This document shows, piece by piece, positions 1 to 11,700 of a DNA stretch of 64,000 nucleotides. A program made the position numbers and the translations under genes. The stretch is taken from positions 13,118,913 to 13,182,912 of the forward strand of contig JAJEKV010000024.1 in NCBI GenBank assembly GCA_021234155.1. Reading direction: 5' to 3'. The notes under the pieces were generated by a model. It worked only from the letters and a program-made list of their open reading frames with translations. It was not told where the DNA came from and made no database searches. This DNA is from Isoetes taiwanensis. Lineage: Eukaryota; Streptophyta; Lycopodiopsida; Isoetales; Isoetaceae. Within the stretch, counting starts at the first letter, position 1. Every line of letters begins with the position of its first letter.

Positions 1-871
1 GCCTTCCTTGATGGTCATGCTAAACTCCGAAGAGAGGAAATATGGGGTCCAGAATCAAAATGGGCCTTAAAGATAATGCATAAAAATTGTGGGTTGTGTG
101 CCTCGCCTCAGCATGCCTATTGTGACCTGCTTTGGTAAGATCTGAATTTCCATTTAGTCACTCAAAAGCATGATGAATGATGGTCATTTGAGACAAAGCA
201 TGCAATCTGCAGCTCCAGGCTCCACCATAGACGAGGCTATGAAGTATGGCCATCGGCAAATGATGTGAAGCCCAAGAGGTACTTCATCTGAAAGTATTCC
301 TTGCTGAGCTAAATGGAGTGTAGAGTTTCCATTTTATCGTGTGTCATGTGAATAACGTAAGGAATTTAGTAAATTTACCATATTTGGTCGCTATATCCGC
401 CTTACAAAACTTTGATGATCAGCTCCTTATCATTGAAACAACCTCTGGAAATGGCAGGCTCCTATGCTAAAACGTTTCTGTCTCTATTTACATGATAGCT
501 TCCTCACTTACTTATTGTTGTATCTTTCTGACTCATTCCCATTCTCACAGTAAACAAAGCTCTATGAAAACATGAAAGGATATTCACAAATTTATAGGCA
601 CGTAAAAATCATGAAAAAAGTTGTAGATAATGGTAAGTTAATTGTTACTGTAAGTTGACCCTTTTTTATGCATATGTCTTTGCATGTTTGCACACTAACG
701 CTGCAGACATGAAAGATGTTAAGATGATCTTAAACGGGAGAGACAAGGTGATCTTCCTCAGGCCTGGTGGATATTTCGCATTGTATCCTTCGAAGAATTG
801 GTGCAACTAATTACCTGATTGAAGTCTATGCACCAAGGTATTATTTTTCTCTGGTATATTTTTTGATTGCT
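1..871. other. Intergenic, no gene recognised
   Basis: I see no reading frame with plausible exon structure and no recognisable domain on either strand. The sequence is AT-rich and unique within the window as far as I can tell. Decayed exons too degenerate to recognise by eye cannot be excluded. Confidence 0.5.
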
Positions 872-1241
872 ACATATTCTAAACGAGGTGCACTCTAGAC
901 TGCCACAGTCGTCGAATTCGTCGATCCTATGACCTAGATCCTATGACCTAGATCGTATGTTGGGGCCTGTTAGCACCTCTCGTTTCGCTTATAGTCATTT
1001 ATGACTGGAGGCGCCTATGATTTTGAAATATGAAATACGATTTTGCTTAAGGTTTTGACTATATGACTTTGCCTAAGATTTTAGAATATGAAATACGGGA
1101 GCTCGAACCTCTACCAAAATAACTTAATGTCCTAATAAGACTACTTTGACCAATGTATCCAGTGAGCTAATATGAGTATTTTTTTATCTTGAATTTATGT
1201 TTTTTTTTATAACAACCTATTTAATTGTTTTAGGGATATAT
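872..1241 (-). repeat. SINE-like repeat, copy 1 (Pol III promoter-like boxes)
   Basis: This stretch is the inverted counterpart of the element at 58,143-58,587, sharing the end TACATATTCTAAACGAG, the middle block around AGGCGCC and the A/T-rich block that ends at TAGGGATATA. On the minus strand it contains a tRNA-like A box (TTAGCTCACTGG) near 1,155-1,166 and a B box (GGTTCGAGCTCC) near 1,100, about 50 bp apart. A 14-bp motif, CCTATGACCTAGAT, is repeated in tandem near 925-955. The right boundary is set by where similarity to copy 2 stops. I did not find a target duplication for this copy. Confidence 0.65.
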
Positions 1242-3384
1242 CAACTCTTTTAATTTGGGATTTTCAGGTTTGCCCAAAAACTTTTTTGGAATTTTTTTTA
1301 GCCCGATATCCTAAGATTTTAGGGAGTTTAGCCATCGGAAAAAAATTCTTATCCTAAAATCGCAGAAAATTGGTTTTGATATGATTTCGATTTTAGAATT
1401 TCGTGACTTTGGGTTATCTATTCGGGATTTCTAATCCCGCTTCTTCTCTGCATGCATGCCATGGTTGCTCACGATATGCAGTTATAAATCATTCAAGGTT
1501 TTGTCACCGGATTGAAAAATGTGGTTTTTGATCTAGATTCTTTGAGGCCAGGTAAGAGTAATTTCTAACTTGATTCTTCCATCTAAACACGACGCTTAGG
1601 TTTTTGAGGAAAAAAATAGGCCGATCGAAAAACAAAGGGAAAAATTTTCCTCCATCACTGTGTTCTGGCGATGCTGGATCCGCCCGCAGGCAGCGAATCG
1701 CCATCTATCTGGGGAGGCTCCTCATCCTGTCGTGCTACCAAAATAGAGATAGCTCGCAGATGCTGAGGCAGAGGCAGGAGGTATGAGTTGTGGATAAGCA
1801 GAGTGAAAGGTATGTAGATTACGTATGTGTTCATGTCATATTGAATAGGGCATAAATTATAATCTGAGCCCATTAAACATAGGTTATTATGATACAGATG
1901 GTCTTAGGCAAGATGCTGAGATACCCACATGATTTTTAAAAGCCATCTTACTTCCGCTACATCTGCTATTGTGGTTAAAACTGAGGTAAATCTTATTTGA
2001 ATTAGGTCTAGATGGTTAAGATGTAGTGTAATCTTTTGTAAATAAACGTGCATTATATGAGAAATGAGCTTGCAATATTGTCGTAGTTTCTTGCTCTCCC
2101 AATTAGATGTCTTCCAGATTGGGCAGCTAAGGATCCAGTTAAGGATGGTTTTTTTTTTTCTTGCTATGTTTGCTTTATCTATCATTATTTCAGGTATTCC
2201 ATATTCAAAAATGGGTTTTTGCTCTATGGTATAGAGCTCTGTGGATTTGCAGAGCCAGCCTTTCCAATCTTTGCGATTGTCACGGTTTTACTCTTAGGTA
2301 GTTGCAAGCCACTATACAAGCAGTCTCATCTAAGAGGTGCAATTTCAGGCTATCGCCAAGGTACTTTGAGTTCTTCCCATCTCTCTTTGTCATTCCGAGG
2401 ATTGCAGAAAATGCAGCAGCTCTTAACTTTCTTTTTCTTTTGATGGTTTTTTACATCTAATAATATCTCTGATTGATGTGCAGGGTTTTCTTGTACCTTC
2501 AAACTAGGAAAGAAGGGATTCATGCTTGGAAGGCAATATTATCTGACAATTATAGGTATTATACAATGTGCAGATAGTTTGTTTCCTTTGTTGTCCTATT
2601 TTTTCTTGGACTCTGGCTAGGATCAAAATAGGAGTAGACATCCACCTTGGCTTCTTAAGGTCATATGGCAATTTCACCTTTTGCTTGCCGTTGTCTAATT
2701 GCAAGGGCAATGGATTCATTGGAGCAGCAGTGTGTATTCTATCTCTTTGTATCTTGAGAAATAGAGACTTAACACTAGAAAAGGAATATAGATTCACGCC
2801 ATGAACATGTTTTGGGCCTCATTTCTCTTCTTCGATAGCTATTTGAGGCTGGAAGCATCTTCTATTTATCCTTAATTATATTCTTCAAGACAATTAGTTG
2901 GCATTGATGATAATTCTTTTTCGTAGATATGTTGGATTTGTGATGTATTTTCTTGACTGACTTTGAATTGTTCATTTTGTTGCATCAAGCCAAATGTTTT
3001 GCTACTTCATATCTGCAACCAAGAACTTCATGGAGCTGTAAAATGGAATTGCCATCTGGACCCATGCATCTAGAGGTTTGGGTAACTCCATTGTGATGAA
3101 TTTCTATATCGAATGTAGTGTTATGGGCAATGACCCTACATTTGGGCAAGCAAAGTGTTTTGATTTTTTCAGTTTTAACATCTCTGTTGTATGTTTCCTA
3201 GCCAATTCCCAGGTTCCCCTAGCATTTCTCTGTATAGCAAGATACTTGAAGAAGCCATTTTATGCTACGGATGCTTCCATGGAAATCAACTCCTGGTGAT
3301 ATTGCACAACAAGCATTGTTCTGGTATGCTTAACCCTCATCTGTTTTTTATACGTTGTTACATTTGTAGTATGTGAACAAGATC
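1242..3384. other. Intergenic, no gene recognised
   Basis: Only short open frames are present and none shows a known domain or a consistent exon chain. T-rich runs occur near 1,195-1,210 and 2,150-2,160. I see nothing that supports a gene, RNA or mobile element here. Confidence 0.45.
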
Positions 3385-3440
3385 TTCGTTGTCCATTGTT
3401 CTTGAAACGTTCCTCCAAGCTGAAGACACAACTCGGTTTT

Positions 3441-3478
3441 TCAATGTCAGCTTCAAAGAATTTTGAAGCTGACATTGA
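3441..3478. repeat. Perfect 17-bp inverted repeat (hairpin) in the LINE
   Basis: TCAATGTCAGCTTCAAA is followed by a GAAT loop and then by its exact reverse complement. Because the arm length and loop keep the frame, both strands encode nearly the same short peptide beginning MSASK and ending FEADIE. The hairpin lies just upstream of the reverse-transcriptase block and is not expected in a conserved coding sequence, so it probably arose by fold-back copying. Confidence 0.9.
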
Positions 3479-4870
3479 ACTATCTTTCCCATTTACAAGG
3501 CCAGAAAAAGTGCAGAATACGATTGGGGTAAAGCAAGGTTGTCCCTGTTCTCCAAATCTTTTTGGATTGTTCATAGATGAACTAGAAAATGGGATGACGA
3601 GGCTTGGAGGGTTAGGAGCCCATTCGGGAAGGTATGCTTTGCAGCTTCTGCTTTTTGCTGATGATATTGTATTAATTTCAAAACACCCAGCTGGACTGCA
3701 ACGTCATCTAGATGTATTATGTGGTTTTTGTGAAGAAAAAAGCATGAGGGTAAATCCCGATTAAATCAAAGATTATGGTACTAGGGGGCCGGGATACCAC
3801 AGAATTTGTGCTCCACTTGAAAGGTCACTAATTATAAGTATTTAGGAATCGAAGTGTCAAATAACTATAAGTGGACATTGGCAGCCCAGAAGCGTGCATC
3901 ACAGTATGATGAACCAGTGTAAAAGTAACAATTTTGAACATTGGCGACTGAAGAAACTCTTTTTTGGAATACAAGTTAAGACAGTGGTTCTTTATGGCAG
4001 CCCAGTTTGGGGGCCAGGCTTGTCTTTAAAGGGCTGGAGCGATATAGAAAAGATTCAAAAAAGATTCTTGATAGGTGAGTTGGGAGTCAAGGTGCAAACT
4101 CCTTACTGCATGATGCTGGCTGAAACAGGTCTGCTACCTCTTGAGGTAGAGGCATTGTGCTGAACCATTTCATTTGTTAACGAATTCTAGATATGGACAC
4201 TGACAGGTTACCTTACCAAGCTCTTATGCATAGCACAAAAGGTTGGTATGCCGATGTCAAGAGATGGGCAAGGAAATGGCTTGGTGATGACAATTGGCCG
4301 TTATCCTGGAAATTTGAAGAAATACATGATTATGTGGCTGCACGGGCGATCCGCAAACTTTGGCGAGTAGACGATGATAAGGATATGAAAAAGAAGTTTT
4401 ACTTGGCTAATCTAAACGATCTGACAGAGTATAAAGAGCAGCCTTATCTACTCTCGTGTATTAGCAGGAAGAAACACATGCTTATTTCGCAAATGAGATT
4501 ATCATCTCATAACTTGCGAATTGAGACTGGTAGGTGGGATGAAACACCCCATAAGGAGCGGTTTTGTCCAAGTTACTTAGAACCAGCCACTGAAGATGAA
4601 GAACACGCACGTTTGAAATGCACAGCATATGAACAGGTAAGGGCTCGTTATGGCATTATAGCCTTAACACTTGGTGAACTTTTTCTTCTGCCTACTCATA
4701 CTTTGTATTCATATTTTAGAGATCTTTTGAAAGAAAGAGAAGACATAATTGAGCTTTTTACTCTTATGAGTAATTTTGATATTGAAGGCGCTCTGAATTA
4801 AGTGCCACAGTACTAAAGTACTAATTTGTATCTTTTTTGCCATAAAGGCCTGGGGGCCTGAATGGCTTGA

Positions 4871-4888
4871 TAAATAAATAAATAAATA
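4871..4888 (+). repeat. (TAAA)n 3' tail of LINE fragment 1
   Basis: Four to five TAAA units sit directly after the 3' untranslated part of the LINE (GCCTGGGGGCCTGAATGG). Simple-repeat tails of this kind are typical of some LINE clades and mark the 3' terminus of the insertion. Confidence 0.75.
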
Positions 4889-4890
4889 AC

Positions 4891-5723
4891 GTTGGATTGT
4901 GTAGCTCATGTCTGAACTACAAGCACGTTTTTCTGGATGGACTATAACAAAATGTGGAAACACGTCATTCTCTAGTGCTTTGCTTGATGATGTGTCCTAT
5001 AAACCTTCTATCCCAGTTGATTACTAAGGTACAAACATCAATGACTTCGCACATGTCCAGCTATATACAACTATATAGACGCCAACAAAGCAGGTGCTAC
5101 AACGAATGTCATCTATAGAGAACTCGTAGCATAACTAAGGTAACCCCCCAAAAAAAAAAAAAAAAAGGAGGGGGGAAAAAAAAAAAGAGGAAAAATCCCA
5201 TTCCATCCCACGCCGGCGATGATCCCACCATCTTAAAAGATATCTATGGGTCCAACTCCTAGAAACATACATTCTTGTAGTTTAGGCCTATCATATTATT
5301 AGTTTGTTCTCTAAATCCCCCCAAGATAAGAAAAGGGAAAAATAAAAATCGCAACGTGATGTGGCGCTCAGTTTTGTGTGCCATGCAAATCAGTCCGTTT
5401 AGGGTTTTATCGTCTCCGGCAATACTCAGCGTCATGCCGTCAATATCAGCTGGCGGCTTCTGTCTTGCAGATCCAGTTTTTTCAGGCCCGTTTCTTGGTA
5501 GTAAATGGAGTTTTTTGAATGCAACTTGCAGCTTACTTTTGACTGGGTTGCAAATTCGAACTTTGCTGGCGGATAAGGATTATAGAGGTCCAAAATTCTG
5601 AATTATAATCAAGATTGGATTTTGGCTGGATCTTGTGCATTTTTCCGGGAATTGATGGAGTACATCACATATTTCTGGTAATCAGGCGAAGCTGTGAGTT
5701 TTCCGTTGTTGGGTTCTTAAATT
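4891..5723 (+). promoter_or_regulatory. Upstream region and presumed 5' UTR of the CPSF-A-like gene
   Basis: This is the gap between the LINE tail and the first ATG of the CPSF-A-like gene. It includes an A-rich/G-rich low-complexity run at about 5,149-5,195. I cannot point to a convincing TATA box or transcription start, and a 5' UTR intron cannot be excluded. Assignment as promoter/UTR rests on position only. Confidence 0.4.
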
Positions 5724-8700
5724 ATGGCAGTACGGGATGGAATTGGTTCTGATGATGATCAGAGCGCGAATTCGTATTACTTGGCGAAATGCATTCTTAG
5801 AAGCAGTGTAGTTTTGCATGCAGTATATGGCCACATTCGTTCTCCCTTAACATTTGACTTGGTCTTTGGAAAGGTACGAATGCACTCTACTTATATTCAA
5901 TAGGAATTTAATCTCATTGGGTGAGGCTATTCAACTATGAGAAATTTATCACTTTATCTATGCCTAATATGTCAGTGTAGCAGATGCGTATTAATGATGA
6001 GCTTTTACAAGATTTACATCCGCGGATTCCATGGCCGAGCTCAGTTTGTTTGCCTCTGGCCAACAAGAAAAATTGCACTTTGGTGATGATAACCTGATCA
6101 ACTTGGGCACCCATGCTAATTACAGTGCAGTAGTAATTGAGGTGCTTTGATGGTTGCTATGTGAGGTTGTACGGCTTTCACATTGTTGATCTATAGGTGA
6201 AGTGATGAGGAACTGATCATATCCAGAAATGATTCATATTTGGCCCTCCCATGTCCAGCATTTTCTATATCTGCAGTGAAATGCTTAGAACTATTCCGAT
6301 GTAATTCTGATAAATAATACATTTTTGGAGTTTGTTTTTGCACATCCAACCAAACTAAGCTTATATCACACTTCTTCCTGGAATAAATTATGATTTTGTG
6401 CAGCCACTTCAATTTGTGGAAGTACTCCTTTGGAAGAGTGTGGATTGTATTTATCAAATGGGAACCACTAGGTTATGCTTATTCTATCAAGGGCATTCTT
6501 CCTCCTTTGACATAGATCATGGAACATATAGAGCCATACATCTCTACAGGTTATCAACTGCTTCTATGCTTGCATTTCAACAAGTGCTATAAGAACATTT
6601 ATTATAATGTATGATTACACGAAACTATGCTGATTGCACTGGCATGGCTGGAAGTACACAAACAAAGGAAGAAAATTTTGGAAGCAAGGCTGGAAGAAAT
6701 GGCCACACTCAGGAACTTATCGTTAAATCCATCGTTTGATTAGAGAAAGAGTTAAATATAGTAATTCGAGAGTAAAATAGTGTCAAATTACAACGAAACC
6801 ATGTATAAGAGAGTGCATTATCAGCTTCAAAGAAAGGAAGGTGTCAATGAAGTTGCAAGATCAGGCTGAACATTATCATATGATTTGCCAACTTGATTTA
6901 TTCATTTAGAAATCATCCCGTTGTCAACGAGGGTTATTTTCAAGTATCCCTGCATCATGATGGTTTTGTGCCCTCATATTATTCCGTTCCTAAAAATTAT
7001 AAGGTATAGCTTGTTACCTATTTGGGCCAGCCTGCTGATGGGTTCACAAGGTTGGGCTTTTTACCCACTCGCTTCTGTGACATGGGCTTTGCACAATGGG
7101 ACAGCATAAGCCACAGCTTTCTTCTTCCGAGAGTGATGTAGGGCATGGAAGGAGTGTTTTTGGAAAGACGGAGCATTATCTAGAGGTTACTGGAAGATTT
7201 GAAGGCATTTCATCTAAAACAATAGTTTTTATGGAAAACTTTGAAGAGGGATGGATCTTAGAGGCCTTTCAACTTGGAGTGTTATGTTTCTTTTTGTTTA
7301 TAATCTGATTCCTAAATTGCAACCAGGAAACTGCTCTCGAGCTTGTAGTGCTTGTTGAAGATGGAAGTGTACAGTCTGTATGTGAGCAACCTGTTTTTGG
7401 TGCAATAAAGGATCTTAAAGTGCTACCATGGAATGAATCTTTTCGTCGTCTTCAACCCGAGGTTCGTAAATTAACATCTATTTTTTGAATTTAGCTGTTG
7501 ATTCGATAATTCATTAGTGTTCCATTATCATTGTTCAGACATATGGAAAGGATATTTTGGTGCTTTTATCGGATTCTGGGAAGCTGTCATTTCTTACTTT
7601 TAGCATTGAAATGCACAGGTTTGGCTTCCTGTCAATCATGCTTATGAATTTCCTGATGTTACATGAAAGTAGCTTATAAAAATGCATCCAGACTTACCTT
7701 TGCTAATCCGTTTGACAATCTACTGTCATATCTTCTGTACAGGTTTTTGGCTATAAGTCATGTTCATTTATCGCACCCTGGAAACTCTTTACGAGAATTG
7801 GGTTGGCTATTGGCTGTTGAACCTAGGTCTGTTACATATGACATGAGTTTTGTGCTTAATCCACTTTTTGAAATTAACACATGGTGCCCTGATATTGTCC
7901 AGAGGTTGTGGTATAGCAGTTGCTGCTTTTGAAGATAAAGTGGCAGTGTTTCCTACCTCTCAAGCTTCAGGAAATAATATCGTCGAGAAGGTTCAGTCTT
8001 GATGCCTTTGCCTTTTATCAAGCAATTCATGAATAGTGGGAAGCTCTCATGGTTTGTCAAAGCATTTCTCATTATCAATGAATGGCTATTTTTCCATGAT
8101 ATTACTGTGTGCAGAATTTAGATCTTAACCCTTTAATTTGAAGTGGCATTTCAAATAGTGGCAAACAAGGGAAGGGAATTCCTTGGCTGGTGTTTGTCTC
8201 TTCAAGAAGTTGGATAAGAAGGGGCAAGTGCTGGTCTTCAAAAGCTTTAAAATTGTTTATCCTTCTTGCTTGGCTTCTCAATGCCTCTATCAACTTGGTT
8301 CTAATAAACCAGGGAATCAAATAGGTCCACATGCCACTATCAAAGTGTCAAACGGATGGCTTGCCACAGTAGGGAGGAAAATGTGTTCCTCAATGGGGCA
8401 ATTCGAATTGTCAGCATAATGCCGATACTGAAAAATTGAGAAGGGAAGCTCCATATTTTAGCCAAACAATTTTAAGCTATTAGATTTTGGCCTTCCAAAT
8501 AATGGGCAATTCTTATTGAGGCAATCTCCATCAGATAGAGATCGAGACTGGAGATTGGAAAGCATGTCACTGAGAGTAAAGAATCATCGCTTATTTGATT
8601 CAGGTACAGTTCAATCTGAGGCTCACTGTATATCAGAAGGTAAAGTTTTGCAGCAATGAAGAAGTTGTATCTTTATGTTCAAGCAAAGGAAGCGGGGTTG

Positions 8701-11700
8701 TATCTTTATGTTCAAGAAAAGGAAGCGGGAAACTCAAATGGTCTAAGGCAAGTAGACCTCCTGATATGGAAGAGACAGTTTGAACAGGATGCACGAGAAA
8801 GTTGGTTATGGTTCAAATGAAAGTTTCAATCATATTTGATATTGTTAGATTTGAACCAGTTGATTGGAACAGCCAAAAGAAGCAGGAATCTTAAATGTGA
8901 GTCAAGCAGACCTCTTCCCAGCTGATGTAGAAGCGATAGACAGTCTGAACAGAATAAAGTGAGTTCTGGTTCAATGAACTTTTGTTCTATTTGATATAGT
9001 TAGATTTGAACCAGTTGATTGGAACAGCTTCACGTATGCCTGATTGCCTTAATATTTCAGCTGATGTTTTGTAGCAAGACCCAGTTAGTGGAATAACATG
9101 TCCTCTATTGGCTGGAGATGGAGGGGAACAAACCATACTTTGAACAAATATTGGATGATTACTGCAAGGGAACACTCTGTTATAGACCATCATAAGAAGA
9201 AGGTATACTGCCTCTTTGATGAGGCAGCCAAATTGCAGACACTAAAAGTCTGTAGCGTTATGAACGCATGAACAGTCAGCGAAATGTCTACCAAGGTCCT
9301 ATCCTCGAAAGTCCTGCTGAAGAAGTCAACATTGGATCCATATAACAAAACCAGAACTAATATATATGTTTTTGCGGTGATATGGTTAAGCAAACACATA
9401 AACCTTATTGCATGAATATTTGTAATGGCAGACAATGCTTAAGTTGAATTTGCTGCTAAACCTAGACTGCCAGGTTTGCGTACACTGTATTGATTCTTTA
9501 TGCTGTTTCATTGATTTAGGGAATACTGTATTCAGGGGATTCTGTCTCGTCATTAGTGGGGCAAGGACCTGTAAGATGGGGCACAGTTTGGAGCATGGCT
9601 TTTGTAATTGGTGCTCATGAGCCAGGTCCGGTGAATCCTGGAGGTGATCTTGTGCTTGCAGTATTGTTGCATAGGTTTGTTGCCTTTTTTCACTTGAAAT
9701 TCAGTATGCTGTAGCACATTCTAATACGAAATGCCTGTAGGCGAGGAGCAACGGGGAACGAATTGCAGATTTTGATTTGCAATCCTAAGGAGCATAGTAT
9801 GCAGCTTAAAGCGCGGTTTAATCCATCCGGAAGTCCTTTGATGCTTAATGTTCTTGACGTGCCTGCTGTGCCAGGTTTTCTCATGTTGCTAAGGTGTAGT
9901 GATATTATCCTCTTAGACGTGACTACAGTAGTTAAGCTAGCAGCCATTATACCATTGTGTAATGACGAGGAGAAGAATTTCAATGTAGCAGCATCAGCTC
10001 TGCTTGAGCTTCACACGAGATCAGACAGTCCTATGGACAGTGACAATTCAAAAGTTAATACTGATGTTACCACATCTGAGACAGATTCGGCAGACGGTAG
10101 ATCTCAAAGCATTACTAATATACTACCATTTGTATGTTCTTGGAGTTGGGAGCCAGACTCAGCAGGTCAGCCAAGGCTGATTCTTGGACTTAACACAGGA
10201 GAGCTGTACATTGCCAGTTTCTTTCTAGCCACCTCTGCAACCCTGAATGTTGTGGTTAGTGAGTGTTTATACAAGTGCTCACCATGTAAGGCACTTGTTT
10301 GGGCCAAGGGAGGTTTTGTTGCTGCCATGGTAGAAATGGGGGATGGACAGGTCCTAAAAGTCGGTGAACGAACATTATGTTTTCAGAATTTCATTCAAAA
10401 CAATGCACCAATTATAGACTTTTCTCTCGTAGATTATTATGGTGAAAAGCAAGATCAGATGTTTGCTGCTTGTGGTGTGGGCCCTGAAGGGTCTTTGAGG
10501 GTTATTAGGAATGGGGTCAGTGTTGAGAGGTTATTTACTACTACTCCATCTTATCAAGGAGTTACTGGTACATGGGCTATGCGAATCTGTTGCAAAGATC
10601 AATTTCATGCTTTTCTGGTCATTTCCTTTGTTGAAGAGACCCGTGTGTTATCTGTTGGACTTAATTTTGTTGATATTACAGATGCCTCAGGCTTTAATGC
10701 CTCGTCAAGCACCCTAAGCTGTGGGTTGGTGCATGATGGGTGGATTGCTCAGGTCTGTAGCCATGAAGTGCGAATATGCGCTCCTACAAAAGCTGCTCAT
10801 CCTCTAGGATCACTTTGTGCAACCCCAATCTACAGAGCCTGGAGGCCAAAAGAGTTTTGTGTGAGTTTAGGAGCTGTAGCTACAGGGACAATAATTGTAG
10901 CGCTATCACGCCCTGGGATGCTTGTGCTGTTGGGAACTATGATGGCATCTGATGGTTCTCAGGAACTTGTAGAACTTCAACATTGTTTTCTTCAGGCTGA
11001 GGTATCATGTATCTCAATTCCACAGGAGGAGGAGTTAGTCCCTCTCCCAGTACCGCCAACCATTGCGGGTCTCGTGGAAACCAGTGAAGTTAACTATTTT
11101 CCTTTTGGTGTTGAGATAGGAAAAATATGCATGGTTGGGACTCATAAGCCATCTGTGGAATTGTTGTCCATCGTTCCTGGAGAAAACTTTAGGCCTCTTG
11201 CTGTTGGCTTGATTACGCTTTTGACATCAATTGGTAATGCACTGACTGGCTGCGTGCCTCAGGATGTTAGGCTTATACTCTCTGATCGCTTATACATACT
11301 TACGGGACTAAGGAATGGAATGCTTATTAGATTTGAATGGCCCAAAGGTTATCTAACAGGACCTTCAGAATTAACGAATGCTAGCACATCATGTGAAGCA
11401 AAACAAGTCAAGCTTGAAGATGGTAAGAGGCTTATTTCCTCAGTAAACTGTAGCAGAGGAGTTTGGGACTACCAAATGCCAGTTTTATTGCCTATGATTG
11501 CCGTCCGTCGGATTGGTGTTTCGCCAGTTTGGTTGATCCCTCTCCAGTCTTCACTGCGAGCAGATATAATTGTTCTCAGTGATCGTCCATGGTTGCTGCA
11601 GACAGCAAGACATGGCCAGAGAATTGCATATACTTCAATATCTTTCCAGCCTTCAACACATGTAACACCTGTTTCTTCTGCAGACTGCCCAACAGGGATC

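Larger units (their letters stand above)
3385..4890 (+). mobile_element. 5'-truncated LINE (non-LTR retrotransposon) fragment 1
   Basis: Broken + strand frames show the second half of a LINE ORF2. About 3,520-3,762 encodes reverse transcriptase blocks with the GVKQGCPCSPNLFG motif (block B) and the catalytic FADD box at 3,654-3,665. It is followed by a stop. The thumb/connection region continues in another frame at 3,894-4,163, including the VLYGSPVWGPG motif. A third frame, 4,193-4,801, carries the C-terminus with HNLRIETGRW, where a partial zinc-knuckle pattern is left. The same C-terminal signature recurs at 27,300 and 54,600, so three members of related LINE families lie in this window. 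The endonuclease half is missing, as expected from incomplete target-primed reverse transcription. At least three frame breaks make it inactive. Confidence 0.85.
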
